64,000 nt of DNA from Liolophura sinensis (Eukaryota; Mollusca; Polyplacophora; Chitonida; Chitonidae): the NCBI RefSeq assembly GCF_032854445.1, contig NC_088306.1, positions 21,113,764 through 21,177,763 of the forward strand. The letters run 5' to 3'. Under the pieces are notes generated by a model that was given only the letters and a program-made list of their open reading frames with translations, did not search any database and was not told where the DNA came from. The position numbers were made by a program, and so were the translations under genes. Of the stretch, positions 36,785 to 48,399 are shown piece by piece; within the stretch, counting starts at the first letter, position 1, and each line of letters opens with the position of its first letter.

Positions 36785-37570
36785 GGGGACAGCAGTCACC
36801 AGGCAAAACACCTTCACGGGGTCACAGTATACTAAACAACCAGTACATATCACCATTAGTCTGGGGGCATATTTACAGTGCTGTCTAACTGAACACCATG
36901 CAGCAACGACCAGGCACAACACTCACACGCTGTCACAGTATACTATAGACAGTACTGATCAGCACGAGTGCGGGGGCATATTCATTGTGCTACCTCACTG
37001 AAACACCATGCAAACACCCTTACCCCAGTATACTAGCAGGAATAACCTGCTAATGCTCATTCTCATCATGCAGCAGTCACGAGGGCACAACACTCTCACT
37101 CAGTCACAGTATACAAAACAGCCAGTATTTATCACCATTAGTCTGGCAGCATTTTCACTGTGCTGCTTCACTGAAACACCCTGCAGCAGTCAACAGGCAC
37201 AACACTCGCACGCCGTAACAGTATACTTACAACCAGTACATACCACCACTAGTCTGGAGACATATTCACAGTGCAGCTTCACTGAAACACCATGCAGCAG
37301 TCAACAGGCACAACACTCGCACGCCGTAACAGTATACTAACAACCAGTACATACCACCACTAGTCTACACTATTCACAGTGCTGCTTCACTGAAACACCA
37401 TGCAGCAGTCAACAGGCACAACATTCGCACGCCGTAACAGTATACTAACACCAGTACCTACCACACACTAGTCTGGGGACATATTCACAGCGCTGCCTCA
37501 CTGTAAACACCATGCAAACACCCTCATGCAGTCACGGTATACTAACAGGAATAACCAATACTCATCCTCA
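36785..37570. repeat. Minisatellite of about 109 bp, around 7 degenerate copies
   Basis: Recurring blocks 'catgcagcagtcaacaggca', 'gccgtaacagtatac', 'accagtacataccaccacta' and 'gtgctgcttcactgaaacac' come back at about 108-110 bases (for example 37181, 37291, 37400). Left copies are more diverged and include longer spacers. Confidence 0.9.
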
Positions 37571-39738
37571 TTATGCATAAGCTTAGGTTCAACACCAATC
37601 TCTCTTTGCCTCGGGTGACGTCATAATTATTCAAAAGCTAGTTGCATGCTAGGCAATGGACGTGGAGAGTAATTTATTTTACAAAGGCTGCACCAACAAG
37701 CGGTTAGAACAAATTTGCACGCAGTAACACAACCTATACTACATCCCTGGGAACAGACTACATCGCGTTAATTTCCCAACTCCATCTGTAATCTATTCTG
37801 CAGTTAGATCCTATACTGCAAGAAAGAAAAAAAAATCCTTTTTAGGCCATATTAAACCAAAACGGGTAGACAATTTCAAATATAGCAGTGTCAGTAATAG
37901 GGTCTGTAGATAAATCGATAACAGTTCAGGAAACGGTGTCGCCCTCCGTCAAAACATGTTAACTCCGCCCAATATCCAGAATGCCACTGGTTTTGAATAG
38001 TCCTGACCTCAACCGAGGCAATGTGTTTTTGCCGCCGAAACCGAGCTCATGGACTTAGGTATTAGAAAAAGTGTTCTAACTAGATTTTACTTACAAGAAA
38101 ATGAACTTCCAACTATCCATGTCTTGTGGTTACGTGTTACTGACTAAAGGCAGTATTGGTAGCAAATATGACTGATTTTAAAGATAGCCGAATATGGAGA
38201 ACTTGGTATAAGAAACAGACTGTAGCCAGGGATAGACAGTAATTTGGCCCCAGGTTTCCGACTTGAGAGGTGACCGCTCTAACTACTTGTCTACCAGTCA
38301 AAATTACGTTTGTAAAAACAAAAATACCGTAAGTAGCTTCCAGGATTTCTGATAGGTGCACTGAACGTTGGCAAACGTAGCGTCGAATTGACGTCAGCGA
38401 GCACGCAACGCTGGTCCATTTCTTAGTTACGTCAGAGATGCTCACACAAGGCTTCGTGCTGGCGGATGTGGGCTCACCTGTTAACCCAGAGAACTCAGTT
38501 ATCTCCCTTTTCAAGAAATTTATATATTTATATTTTCATTTTTTATTCATTTATTTTTTTTTTTTATTTGATTGGTGTGTTACGCCGTACTCAAGAATAT
38601 TTCACTTATACGACGGCAGCCAGCATAATGATGGGAGAAAAGGGGGAAATCCTCGACAATCCGCACATTGGCAGATCTACTCACGTTCAGTTAAGAAATC
38701 AAAACATCTAGTTGAGACTTTGAAATGTTATATATTGATTATTCTGCAAATAAATATGAAAGACCGTTCAAATTAAGAAATATACTTATACATCTGGTGA
38801 AAGTGTGGCTTTGTAGAGTGACTTAATATTTTTACAATGGTAAGAACATGACAGGCTTCATTTCCCCTGCCTTCATTGTTCATGGGGTCTCGGTGACAAT
38901 TACGCCCAATTGCGCAGTCTGACCACTGCGTTTAAGACCACTTTTCTTTCTTTCATCTGAAGGCGCCATATGTTGTGAAGTTCATCAGTAACTTGCCAAA
39001 GGTAGATGCTTTTCCCCGGACTCTCGGGTTGTCACCAATAATGCATAAAACGGACTGTCATGACATAAATTAACAACTCTCTGGCTAGGCGTTAAACAAA
39101 TATAAACTAAACCAAATCTTCTCTTAAAGCAAAAACGAGGTACAGGACATTTTTATTTTCAATGTAAAAATCGTATCTTATAAAATTGGTAAGAAACAGG
39201 ATGATGCATATGAATTTTGTGACAAAAAAAAAAGAATTCAATGAACATTTATTCTACAATGTGAAAACGTAAAAATATTGTGGTCGTCTTTTGAAAAGTG
39301 GCTAAGGCAGGAATGCACGTTTACTTGCAGCATAAACAACGTTACAGTAATTCTAGCCCTAGCCACGAAAAAACAATAATAAACACTCTACTTATATTAA
39401 CAAAGCAGTGGAATTTTTGGGTCAAAAACAAAAGTTAAGAAACCATTACATTTAGAAAATATACTGACAAAAATCGTCCAATAATTAGAATGAAAGAATA
39501 TATTGCCACAATAACGAGGATGAAAATCACTTCAGAGAGAAATGGAGTAGTAGCTATACGTTATTCAAAGAACAACAAATGAATAACAAACGTGAGTGGA
39601 AATGAGAGGGAAAGACGGGCTGTTGCAAATAGAGATTAGTCCTCTGACTGTGAAAAGAAATAGAAAATCAAATTACTTGTCATAGTACGTGTGCGAATCT
39701 GTACGTTACTTGTAAGAAAGTTCGTCAGTATAACTTAC
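37571..39738. other. Intergenic with SINE relics
   Basis: No gene recognised. On the minus strand, 38225-38300 holds a weak tRNA-like block ('tagttagagcggtcacctct') that could be an old SINE head. Near 38980-39005, 'cttgccaaaggtagatg' resembles the splice edge of the lectin exon at 39739, perhaps a lost duplicate. Confidence 0.45.
38541..38674 (-). mobile_element. Common SINE, 5'-truncated
   Basis: On the plus strand a T-rich reverse tail, then 'acgccgtactcaagaatatt', 'cagccagcataatgatggg', with the head missing. Confidence 0.8.
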
Positions 39739-40103
39739 CAAAGGTCGATGGTTTACTCTGGGCATATTTGCTTTGCTACATACGTTTTTATAGGTATTAA
39801 TTCTTGATTGATTATCTCACCATGAGCCCAGTTCGTGAAGTTTAGCGCAGTCCCGTCATGCCATTGATATGTACCGATCACTGTGCTGTACACCAAACCA
39901 ATGAAAGCCGGTCCATAGGCGGCGCCCTGCTCGTTCAACAGCGAATGAATGAACGCGTTATTTTCCCGTGAGGCGAGGACTGCCGGCCAACCACTGGACT
40001 CGAGACAGCGAGGTATGGTGTCCTTGTACTCAAGAGAATTCACCTGGTAAAAATGCCCTGTAGCAACTGTTTTCAAATCTCATCCATCCCTTGGGGCAAA
40101 CGT
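39739..40103 (-). pseudogene. C-type lectin domain exon with a 1-nt insertion
   Basis: After a 3' splice site (CAG at 40104-40106 on minus) the frame reads VCPKGWMRFENSCYR, the classic opening of a C-type lectin-like domain. A run of five T (40049-40053), where four are expected, then shifts the frame. The second frame continues with a conserved Cys, GWPAVLASREN..FI, AFIGL, YQWHDGT and FTNWAHGE. Such domains bind sugars or other ligands, usually in secreted or membrane proteins; the Ca-binding motifs are not visible here. Possible 3' ends are a GTGAGA donor (exon end 39821) or a GTAAGT donor (exon end 39739). Homopolymer error is a real alternative to a pseudogene. Other exons were not identified. 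Confidence 0.72.
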
Positions 40104-40404
40104 CTGAAAGTTACCAATAAAACGACAGAGGTTTTAATATTTTTTTAAAAATATAGTTTAATGTGTACTTGTTGTTTGAGACGCAGTTACTTGTGGCAAT
40201 TGCATATCCAGTGTCATTCTCTGGCTCGGCCTGCCCGGAACACGAGTCAAACTGCTCCAGGTCAGTGCAGCTGCCTTATTATTCCAACTACTGGTAAATT
40301 TTCACACAAGCGAGCTACTATGGACTTGCCATAGTAAATAATACTGGACATTTGGCATGACTGTGCACTGCCGACTCACTGGACACACTGGCTAAATTTA
40401 TACT

Positions 40405-41320
40405 GACATATTTTACCTGACAAACCTCCGCTCAGCATTGGTTACCTGATAAACCACCGCCCATCACCATGTAACTGTCAAACCAACGCCCATCATCAGG
40501 CACTTGGCAAATCACTGCCCATCACCAGGTACTTGACAAACCTCCGCTCATCACTAGGTATCTGACAAACCACCGTCCATCACCAGGTACCTGACAAACC
40601 ACCACTCATCACCAGGTATCTGACAAACCTCCGCTCATCACTAGGTGTCTGACAAACCACCGTTCATCACCAGGTTCTTGACAAACCACAGCTCATCACC
40701 AGGTACCTGACAAACCTCCGCTCATCACCAGGTATCTGACAAACAACCGCTCATGACCAGGTACCTGACAAACCACCAGTCATCATCAGGTGTCCCTTCT
40801 GCTCATTAACCTGGACAAATCTGACAAATCAATGCCCATCACCAGGTATTTGACAAACCACCACCCATCGCCAGGTATTTGTCAAATCACTGTCTATAAC
40901 TAGGTACCTCACAAACCACCGCCCATCACCAGGTACTTGGCAAATCACCGTCAATCACCAGGTACCTGACACCGTCCCATCACCCCGCAATTCACAAATC
41001 CACCGTCCATCCGTAGGTACCTGACAAACTACCGCTCATCATCACGTCCTGGCAGACCTCCGCTCATCGCCAGGTGACTGACAAAACTACGCTCGTCACT
41101 AGGTACCTAACAAACCACCGTCCATTACCAGATACTGACAAACCCACCACTGATTCATCAGTAGTTGACAAACCGTTTCATACCCCATGTGCCTGACAAC
41201 CACGTCAATCACCAGGTACCTGACAAAACCACCGTTCATCACCAGGTAACTGACACACGGCTTTATATCCCTATGTACCTGACAACTACCGCCCCATCAC
41301 CAGGTAACTGACAAACCTTC
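40405..41320. repeat. 29-bp minisatellite array, about 30 copies
   Basis: The unit is roughly 'ggtacctgacaaaccaccgc' plus 'tcatcacca', with steps of 29 bases (40562 to 40591). Units become irregular to the right, with indels around 40960-41300. It starts about 300 bases upstream of the lectin exon. Confidence 0.93.
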
Positions 41321-43600
41321 CCAAGGGAAAAAACTCAACTGATGCTTTTAAAACACCGTAGCACAAATTAATCAAACTTAGATTTAAACTTACAGTTTCA
41401 ATACAAACGTGACGTTTGTAGTTCAACTTAAATAACGCTATTTGTCGAATAAAAAGTAGGGATAGAATGAAATAACTGTAGTTTTAAGAATGAACCCTAA
41501 GTGAAGCTACTTAAGTTTCAAACACATAGGCTTTTATCACCACCTAGCAATTGGGAGTAGTCAAGCTGATTGTCAATATACGGCACGCATTTTACTTTAC
41601 TTTTAGTTTAGCTACTTTTTTAAAAGTGATGAGGAAATCAAACCTGGGCCTTTTTCACCATCTGTTACACATGTACTATAATCCAACGTACGAAAATGTT
41701 CTTACCTGTCTTCATCTCTCGCTTGCTCTGAATGACCGGGCCGTCATTCTTCAACCAAATCAAAATATATATCAGAAACACGGGATAAATAGCAGGGAGT
41801 ACTTTCTCATTGCCGTCTCTTCCCTTCGCCTTTACGTCCTATTAACTGCGGTTACCGTAGGCATACTTCCGAAAAGAATCTATCTGATGTTAACGTTACG
41901 CCACATAAGCAGTCTCCCAGGTATACAGTGACGAGTAAACCTGATATAGGCTTGATAGGGACACGTAATGCGCCGAGCGCAAATCCCAGCTGCTTTGTAG
42001 GTTGCTTATGGCTAGAGCCTTATAATTACATGCACGCTTTGTGTGAAGCAACAGGTTCCCGATAGCACGCCCTAGCAACGCCAAACTTATCTGCACCATA
42101 GCGAAGTACATAGCATACAAATGGCTATATTTACTATGCCAACAGAAAAATGACACCCATTCAAAGTGATATAAAGAGGAAAGTTTTAGTTAGGATCATA
42201 CAGAGAAAAAAGGTTAAGATACATTTCAATTTGTATGGGGTCATGTGTTCGAATCGACATTTACCCCATTTTCAGAATAAATAGCAAAATAATTCACCGC
42301 AGAAGCCAGGATTCGACTGGTGGACTAAGCAATCCCGTGCCCTCGTCCCTTTGCATTGTTTACATGTATTATTAGATGTGACGACAACACAGCAAAATAT
42401 AAGGTCTTATTTTTTTTACCTTGAAACCCTGTTGCACGGTTTATAGAGTTACTCGGACATCTGATTAAGCTACGTGAAATTCTGCAGGTATCCCAAATGG
42501 TGTTAACAGATACGTGAAATTCTGCAGGACGATGTATCAACATCATACACGTATCCCAATAGACGATTACATTGCTCCCTATGAATGAAAGGGTTTAAGG
42601 CTCCAAGATTGCTGTCGTAGAATACGGGATATATAAAAGCCCGTGATTCACTAAAAGTGGGAGGAAATTTTGGAGATGTATAGCCCGCGGCTGGCTGGTG
42701 CCCGTACCTTCCATATTAACACCATTCAACGTCTGAAATGCAGTCAGTTAAACTTTAATATTTAATGAAAACGACATTGTCATCGTGAGATCCTCTAGAG
42801 GATTCTCAGTCGACCGAGAAAAAAAGAAGCTTGAAACAGAGTTATACCGGCGTCCATTTGTATACAGCAAGTTAACTCAGAACAGAAATCGAGATAACAA
42901 CGCCGGGATGGGCCTGTTTGAATCTGTAAGTGTGACATTACATTTCGAGGTGGCATCGTAACATCACCAGCACAAGATCATTTTAGACGTATAGAATAGA
43001 GAGGAAAAACAGGGCAGTGACGACAGGGTGATAGCTGGCAAATGGCATGTAGCATTTCACATAAATGGTGAAATACTGCCTTTTGTCAATTTGCCCAAAA
43101 TATGAGAAAAAAAAATACATTTTTAAGTCGTATTTTGTATATCTTAATTTATTCATTTGATAGCTGCTTTACGCCGTACTCAAGAATATTTCACTTATAC
43201 GACGGGTGTCAGAATTATGGTAGGAGGAAACCATGGAGAGCCCGGGGGAAGCCCAACACCATCGGCAGTTTATATATCTTAACAGACCCGTCTGTTAATA
43301 ACCCATCCGTCAATGGTCGGAAACTTCAAAAATGGTAACATCGATGAACAACATCTGGGAACGCAAAACTAGTGCCCCTCATTCGCCGTCAACCACAGGG
43401 TTGTTTTGACAGGTATCACCGTTTACGCGTGAAGAGTGCACTCTACTCAATTTTACGACCGACCGCTTTAGGAACATAGTAACTTAAAATCATTTACAGG
43501 TCCCAAGAAGAAAGATGAGAAGTTTATGTGGTATTTTTTTGTTAGGACACAGTCTAAGGTGCATACTAAGAAATAAGAAAACTATCATTTCGTGTAACCA
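41321..43600. other. Intergenic, no gene recognised
   Basis: Long but featureless frames (for example 126 codons at 41551-41931) show no domain. One common SINE at 43148-43269 is listed separately. Confidence 0.5.
43148..43269 (-). mobile_element. Common SINE, truncated
   Basis: On the plus strand 'tacgccgtactcaagaatat', then 'ggaggaaaccatggagagcc' and 'cccgggggaagcccaacacc'; the head is lost. Confidence 0.8.
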
Positions 43601-43776
43601 CAACAATCACAGGTCCGTATTCAGCCGTCGTGAAAGTCCCCAAGACCACCACGCCACAATCTGTTTGTCTGTTTCAATTCTTTGAGCCGCAAACAAACCC
43701 ACAGCCATATGGAATCGTGCCAGTGACCCCTTTAGTGCAGGGTAGGTAGGGATTCCAATAGTTGAGATATCCTGAC
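43600..43776 (-). pseudogene. Possible GT54 (MGAT4-like) relic
   Basis: After a TTGTCAG acceptor-like site the minus strand reads DISTIGIPT, matching the TIGIPT start of the GT54 exons. Further on, in different frames, are ETDKQ, CGVVVL and GDFHDG, which would fit the next strand of that fold. The similarity is short and needs frame jumps, so chance is possible. Confidence 0.3.
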
Positions 43777-44452
43777 AATGTTTCGGTCGATTTTCTCCTG
43801 ATGATAACATCCTGGGCTAGAAGTCTTTTGGTTTGAAGTGTAAAATTTAACTGTTAAAGGTAAATTCACTTTTCAGACCGACTAAATAAAAACACCTTTA
43901 TCTTTGATACTGTTGTGTGACAAATGTTAAAGAACTTGCTGATCAGTGCTTATTTTATAATCATTGCTTATATCACATAAGTGTCAAAGACCCTGTAGTT
44001 GTAAAAACTTCACACTTAATTGTGAAAAACAAAATTAGCTCCAATATCATTTTTATTTTTTTAACAATTCAGTTGTATACCCTCAGAGCAAATGCTCGCT
44101 GCGAATACAGTCCACCGCAATCACAGATTCAAGATTTAAGCTTGTTGGCAATATACATCATATCCATGTCTAGTACTCCAGCCGGAAAGTATTGCAGCAA
44201 AAGGACACCGAACAATATTGAGCAAACTTCAACGAGAAGGTCTTTAAAAACTATATCTGAAACTATGGTAAATGGTACACGGTCATACGGTTTTAGTATT
44301 TTTCACGTTACAGAAAATCTTATCAAGCACTTGAATTCTATGATGGGCTATTTTCAAATGTATTAATAATGTCAAATGACAGTTATGTGAAAATCTATAC
44401 TTTTATTTTCACATTGGGGAGAATTTTTGGACTTTTTAGATGATGAACGCAT

Positions 44453-45529
44453 TTACGTTGACCGTGAAAGACATACACAAGCTCTGGTTATCCTTGAGCG
44501 GATCCGGCGACTTGTAGAAATGACGATCAGCGGATTAATGGCGGACTGTCCATAAGTGAAGATTCCACAAAACTCTCTCACCTCATCCGTTATGCACGTG
44601 CGACACAGTCCGTTTAATGGCCAAGCGATAAAATATGGCATCCAAAACACACAGAAAACCACGACCACGATAACAATCTTATAACTGGAGGCATTTCTCG
44701 AATGCCTCTTCTTCGACACCTGTTTTCTGCTGGCCATTATTTCTGACCCACACATCACATGATGACATGGCCTGGAATGATGCCCGATTGTGTCACTCAC
44801 TGTTGAAATGTTACCTGGTATCTGTCGACCGTTAGCTGCTGATTTACGTGATAGGGAAATCCGTGTGTTCAGTGTCCATAGCAAAACGCTGTTCATTATA
44901 ATCAGTGCAGTCAGAGGAATGCAAAGTGCTATTGTCATTTGTATTGCCTCAAAAACATTAGCTCTAAAGATAAAGACAGGACAACTTGTGTCAAACGACT
45001 TCCTCTCGTTCAGCAGTACTTTTAACAATGTGTAAGGTGTCCATAAGAGAAAACCTCCTATCCACACACATACGCACATCCGGGTTATCTGTTTTGTTCG
45101 AAACTGAGAACGGTATTGAAGTGGAGCTGTCACACATCGGTACCGATCATAGCCCATGGCCAGAAAGAGCAACATGGACACAGAAGTCACCCCATAGTCG
45201 ACAAGTTTCCACAAAATGCAAACAGTCAGTCCGAACACCTGTTCTGCCCATAACGATGTCATCAGTCTAAAAGGCATAAGAACGACACCTACCAGTAAAT
45301 CAGTGAACGCCATGGAGACAGCGTAGGTAGAGAAGCCAGAAACTTCTGAACTGGGGTCTCTCCACAGGCAGACAATGACGATAGGATTAGCTGCAATCGC
45401 CACGACAGAGACACAGACAGTGTAAATGTGATGCCACACGGGAGCAGAGAAATCAGTCTGAGCGACTCCAGGGAGGCTTGTGCTGCAGTTGGTGAAGTTG
45501 AAGGGAGTCACTGACATAGCAGTCTCCAT
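44453..45529 (-). CDS. Class A aminergic-type GPCR, intact, single exon
   Basis: A 358-residue receptor of the same family as 3742-4824. The N-terminus PFNFTNCSTSL carries two sequons. Landmarks: Asn48 (1.50), Asp77 (2.50), Cys104 (3.25), Asp111-Tyr112 (3.32/3.33, as in muscarinic and histamine receptors), DRY 128-130, Trp156, Pro205 (5.50), FWMP 295-298 in place of CWxP, Cys309/Cys312 in ECL3, Tyr326 (7.43) and Asn332-Pro333. NPxxY is NPLIV here too. It lacks the roughly 14-residue N-terminal insert seen in the 3742 gene. The neighbours on the same strand are a relic (46.3 kb) and a second intact gene (50.0 kb), a tandem series. It is the only gene here with an aromatic Tyr at 3.33, so its ligand preference may differ. 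Confidence 0.93.
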   Translation of the reverse strand: METAMSVTPFNFTNCSTSLPGVAQTDFSAPVWHHIYTVCVSVVAIAANPIVIVCLWRDPSSEVSGFSTYAVSMAFTDLLVGVVLMPFRLMTSLWAEQVFGLTVCILWKLVDYGVTSVSMLLFLAMGYDRYRCVTAPLQYRSQFRTKQITRMCVCVWIGGFLLWTPYTLLKVLLNERKSFDTSCPVFIFRANVFEAIQMTIALCIPLTALIIMNSVLLWTLNTRISLSRKSAANGRQIPGNISTVSDTIGHHSRPCHHVMCGSEIMASRKQVSKKRHSRNASSYKIVIVVVVFCVFWMPYFIAWPLNGLCRTCITDEVREFCGIFTYGQSAINPLIVISTSRRIRSRITRACVCLSRST

Positions 45530-46284
45530 GTTGCGTCTGTGCTAGGGACACAAAAGTGAATATTCCTTTCAGATTTCAAATATTGTTCCGTTGTTACCAA
45601 CTAATGTTGTTTTCTGTGTTGTTTGATATGGACTTGAGTTCGGGCTCAAGTCATCCCATCCAGCTCTACTTCTTGTGTCTATCTATATTGATCTTGTCTT
45701 GCTAACAACACTAGTCACATCAATGAAACAGCCCTTATACAGATAAATAAGAATTCAATCTCAAGCTTTTCGTTGATGCCGATCTTAATTGTCCCGCAAG
45801 TAAATAAGAATTAAATCCTAAGCCGGACTTTTTAGAGCGGCCAAAGCATCTACATCTCCAACATGTGCCATGGATACGAGGAAAATACCAACTGTACTAT
45901 TGCGGTGATTTTAATGATCACGTTTTAAGAAACACAGCAGGCTGGGTAAACTTATCAGCATTTAAGTTACTAAATTAAGTTAATTTATGGGCTCACACAC
46001 GGCATAAAGTTTGCTGTCTCATTCACCATACAGGTGCTTTTAGTGACCAGATACAAAACATGTTACTTATCGCCATTAACTTGTTTAATCTGCCGTTACA
46101 GAAGAGTGATAGGCACACACGATCTAAACGTGTCTGTTGTCTCTGTCCAACCATTCTGATTCAGAGCTGCAGTAGATCCAAAGTAACCTCAGCGTTCACA
46201 ATTGTCTAAATGGCATAAGGACATTTAATAAAGACGTACAGCATACAGAGAAAAATCAGAGTAGAAATCAATCCAGTGTGGCGT
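45530..46284. other. Upstream region of the GPCR, no gene
   Basis: AT-rich sequence between the start codon of the intact GPCR and the relic. I see no clear promoter element. Confidence 0.5.
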
Positions 46285-46446
46285 TTCTAGAGAAGCTGGA
46301 GTCTCTACACGGCCAGCCAAAGACAACAAAACTGACCGTGTAAAGCTGACGCCACAAGGGACTGCAGTTCAATCCGGGCCACTTCAGAAAGGCTTGCGCT
46401 AAAGTTGGTGAAATTGAATGGAGCGATTAACACTGAAATCTCTATC
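46285..46446 (-). pseudogene. GPCR relic, N-terminus and start of TM1
   Basis: It reads as the N-terminal block of the family (PFNFTNFSASLSEVA), with the start codon changed to ATA, the second Cys of FNFTNCS changed to Phe, and then a frameshift. In the next frame LWRQLYTVSFVV matches the entry to TM1, and CRDSS matches the first intracellular loop after most of TM1 has been deleted. No later helices are found, so this is a dead fragment. Confidence 0.8.
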
Positions 46447-47269
46447 ACGGATCTCTGCGGGTAGTTTAGGTTTAAAGGTTGTTTCATCTTTTTAGATTGT
46501 TCACGGGCTTTAACAAACCACATGATCTTTTAGAAACCAAATCTTCCGACTCAATGCAAGTCATTTTTATCCCTTTCTGTTTCCTTTGTGTCTCAACCTC
46601 GACTTTTTCTTCAAACGGTACCTATGTCCATTTGTAACATAGATGGGACAGACACAGGTCAATTATTAAACTATTCACTATTCGACACGAAGCAAAGTTT
46701 TCTGGAATGACTGTTTAGCTGTGTTTTTTTGTTTCTGCCTGCTGCTAGCATCGGTAACATCTATGCAGTCATCGGAGTTAAAGTGGTAAGTGAAACAGAA
46801 CTCCTAAATAACCGGTGCCAGAAATTTGTCTAAATCTGTAAAACTGCCTTAAATGTGAGGCAGTGAAAGCTCATACATCCACAATACACAGCCTTAAAGA
46901 ACACAGCATGTTAACTTATTCACTGATCGGTACAATTTTTCCACCTGTAATTTTAATGTCACAGTTAACACACATTACGTAATGCTGGTCGAAGCGTGAT
47001 ATACAGTGCAATACCTTCCGCCGTTAGCTTGTCACACCTCCGGCTGTACAAGTGTTCCGTACACACAAGCTTATAATGGATCAACAAACATCAGCTAAAT
47101 TAGCAAATAAAATGTTTTGTCATGTGATAATCAATAAATCCAATGTTTAATTGCTCAGAATTTACAGAATTTTACCTGCCAGGCTCTTGACCTGACTTAT
47201 TACAGACCATACGGGGTCAGCGGAAACAACTATATAAAGTATGAATAAATGCTTAAGATTTAACGTCAT

Positions 47270-47580
47270 ACTTGACAATTTTTCAGTTATATGACGACGA
47301 GGATTATGTGTGTGCACATATACGGTGTCTTCCTGTGGCAGGGCGAGTGCATGTCGCCGAAGTGCTGGCTCCACTGAAGTATCATGCCGAAGACACCACA
47401 TTATAATGACACCGGGTCAACCAGTCCTGTTCCCTTGCTCTAACATCCCAGTGCTAAGTGCCAATCAAAGTAGCAGCGAGTACCATTTTTGATGTATCAC
47501 CCGACCCGGGTTTGATCCCGGGTCTCCCGACTTTGAGGCGGGCCCTCTAGCCCTTGGGCAACCGAAGGCGTCTACTCTTT
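47270..47580 (-). mobile_element. tRNA-derived SINE, second family, best copy
   Basis: On the minus strand a tRNA-like head has an A-box region 'gttgcccaagggctagaggg' and a B box 'gggatcaaacccgggt', followed by a body with 'gccgaagacacca' equivalents, ending near 'atatgacgacgagg'. The intact B box suggests Pol III promotion, and this is the least decayed copy in the window. Confidence 0.72.
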
Positions 47581-48153
47581 AAAAAATACATCAGCGAAAA
47601 ACAAGTCAACACTGAACTGTGTCCAGGTATATTTTAAAGCAATAAATTTCTCCATTGGAATATATATTTTCCAAAGAGTTTACACGTTACTTAGAGCTCA
47701 TAATAGATCGTGCGCCCAAGGAAGTTTATCACAGATGATTTTACACAAAGTTACTTTTTTCAAAATGTTCAGTAGACAAATACAAAAGTTTTCTAAAGAA
47801 AATGACTTGACGCCACATTTCTTAAATGTGGTCCGAAAAGACCACTGTATTTTTTTCTATTTTAAATGCTTTTGATGTCACAGCGTGAACACTTACAGTT
47901 GTTATCCAACAGTGCTGGAGTCCTTTGTCGCTTCTGGTAGCCTGTAGTCTATAAAGTTCATGGTCATTGGGGGCGGGGGGGGGGGCACAAAAGATGGTAG
48001 CAATTAACCAGATTTCACCCGGAGAATGTTAGAATGTTGATTGGGAAGAGAGAGCTGTCACAGGGGACAGAAAACATATATATTCAAACCTTACACTGAA
48101 GCGATGAGCTTCAAGCGTTTACAGGAGGGGTTGGTGCTTGTAGTGTAATGAAG

Positions 48154-48399
48154 GGGTGTCCGTGGCTCAGTTGATTAGCGCGCTAGCGCAGCGTAATGAC
48201 CCAGAAGCCTCTCACCAATGCGGTCGCTGTGAGTTCAAGTCCAGCTCATGCTGGCTTCCTCTCCGGTCTCTCAGCAACCTGCGCATGGTCGAGGGTTTCC
48301 CCCAGGCTCTGCCCGGTTTCCTCCCACCATAATGCTGGTCGCCGTCGTATAAGTGAATATTCTCGAGTGCCGCGTAAAACACCAATCAAATGAATAAAT
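48154..48399 (+). mobile_element. Common SINE, full length
   Basis: The best copy of the common element. The tRNA-like head 'gtggctcagttgattagcgc' (A box) runs to 'gtgagttcaagtccagc' (B box), then 'ctcatgctggcttcctctcc', the core 'ccaccataatgctgg' and 'acaccaatcaaatgaataaa'. It fits the RUDI/V-SINE group described from molluscs, an assignment made from memory. Confidence 0.9.

Noticed and set aside
38137-38514. 125-codon minus-strand frame
   Set aside because: It overlaps a tRNA-like SINE relic near 38225-38300 and shows no domain.
41551-41931. 126-codon open frame on the plus strand
   Set aside because: Hydrophobic stretches but no domain, no splice edges and no paralogue in the window.
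43917-44366. 149-codon open frame on the plus strand downstream of the GPCR
   Set aside because: No recognisable family, AT-rich composition, no paralogue in the window. Probably chance.
47505-47580. Possible tRNA gene on the minus strand
   Set aside because: A- and B-box-like blocks are present, but it runs straight into the body of a dispersed SINE seen elsewhere in the window, and no clean cloverleaf acceptor stem is evident.
48154-48240. Possible tRNA gene on the plus strand
   Set aside because: This is the tRNA-derived head of the common SINE, shared with 13692 and 20223.
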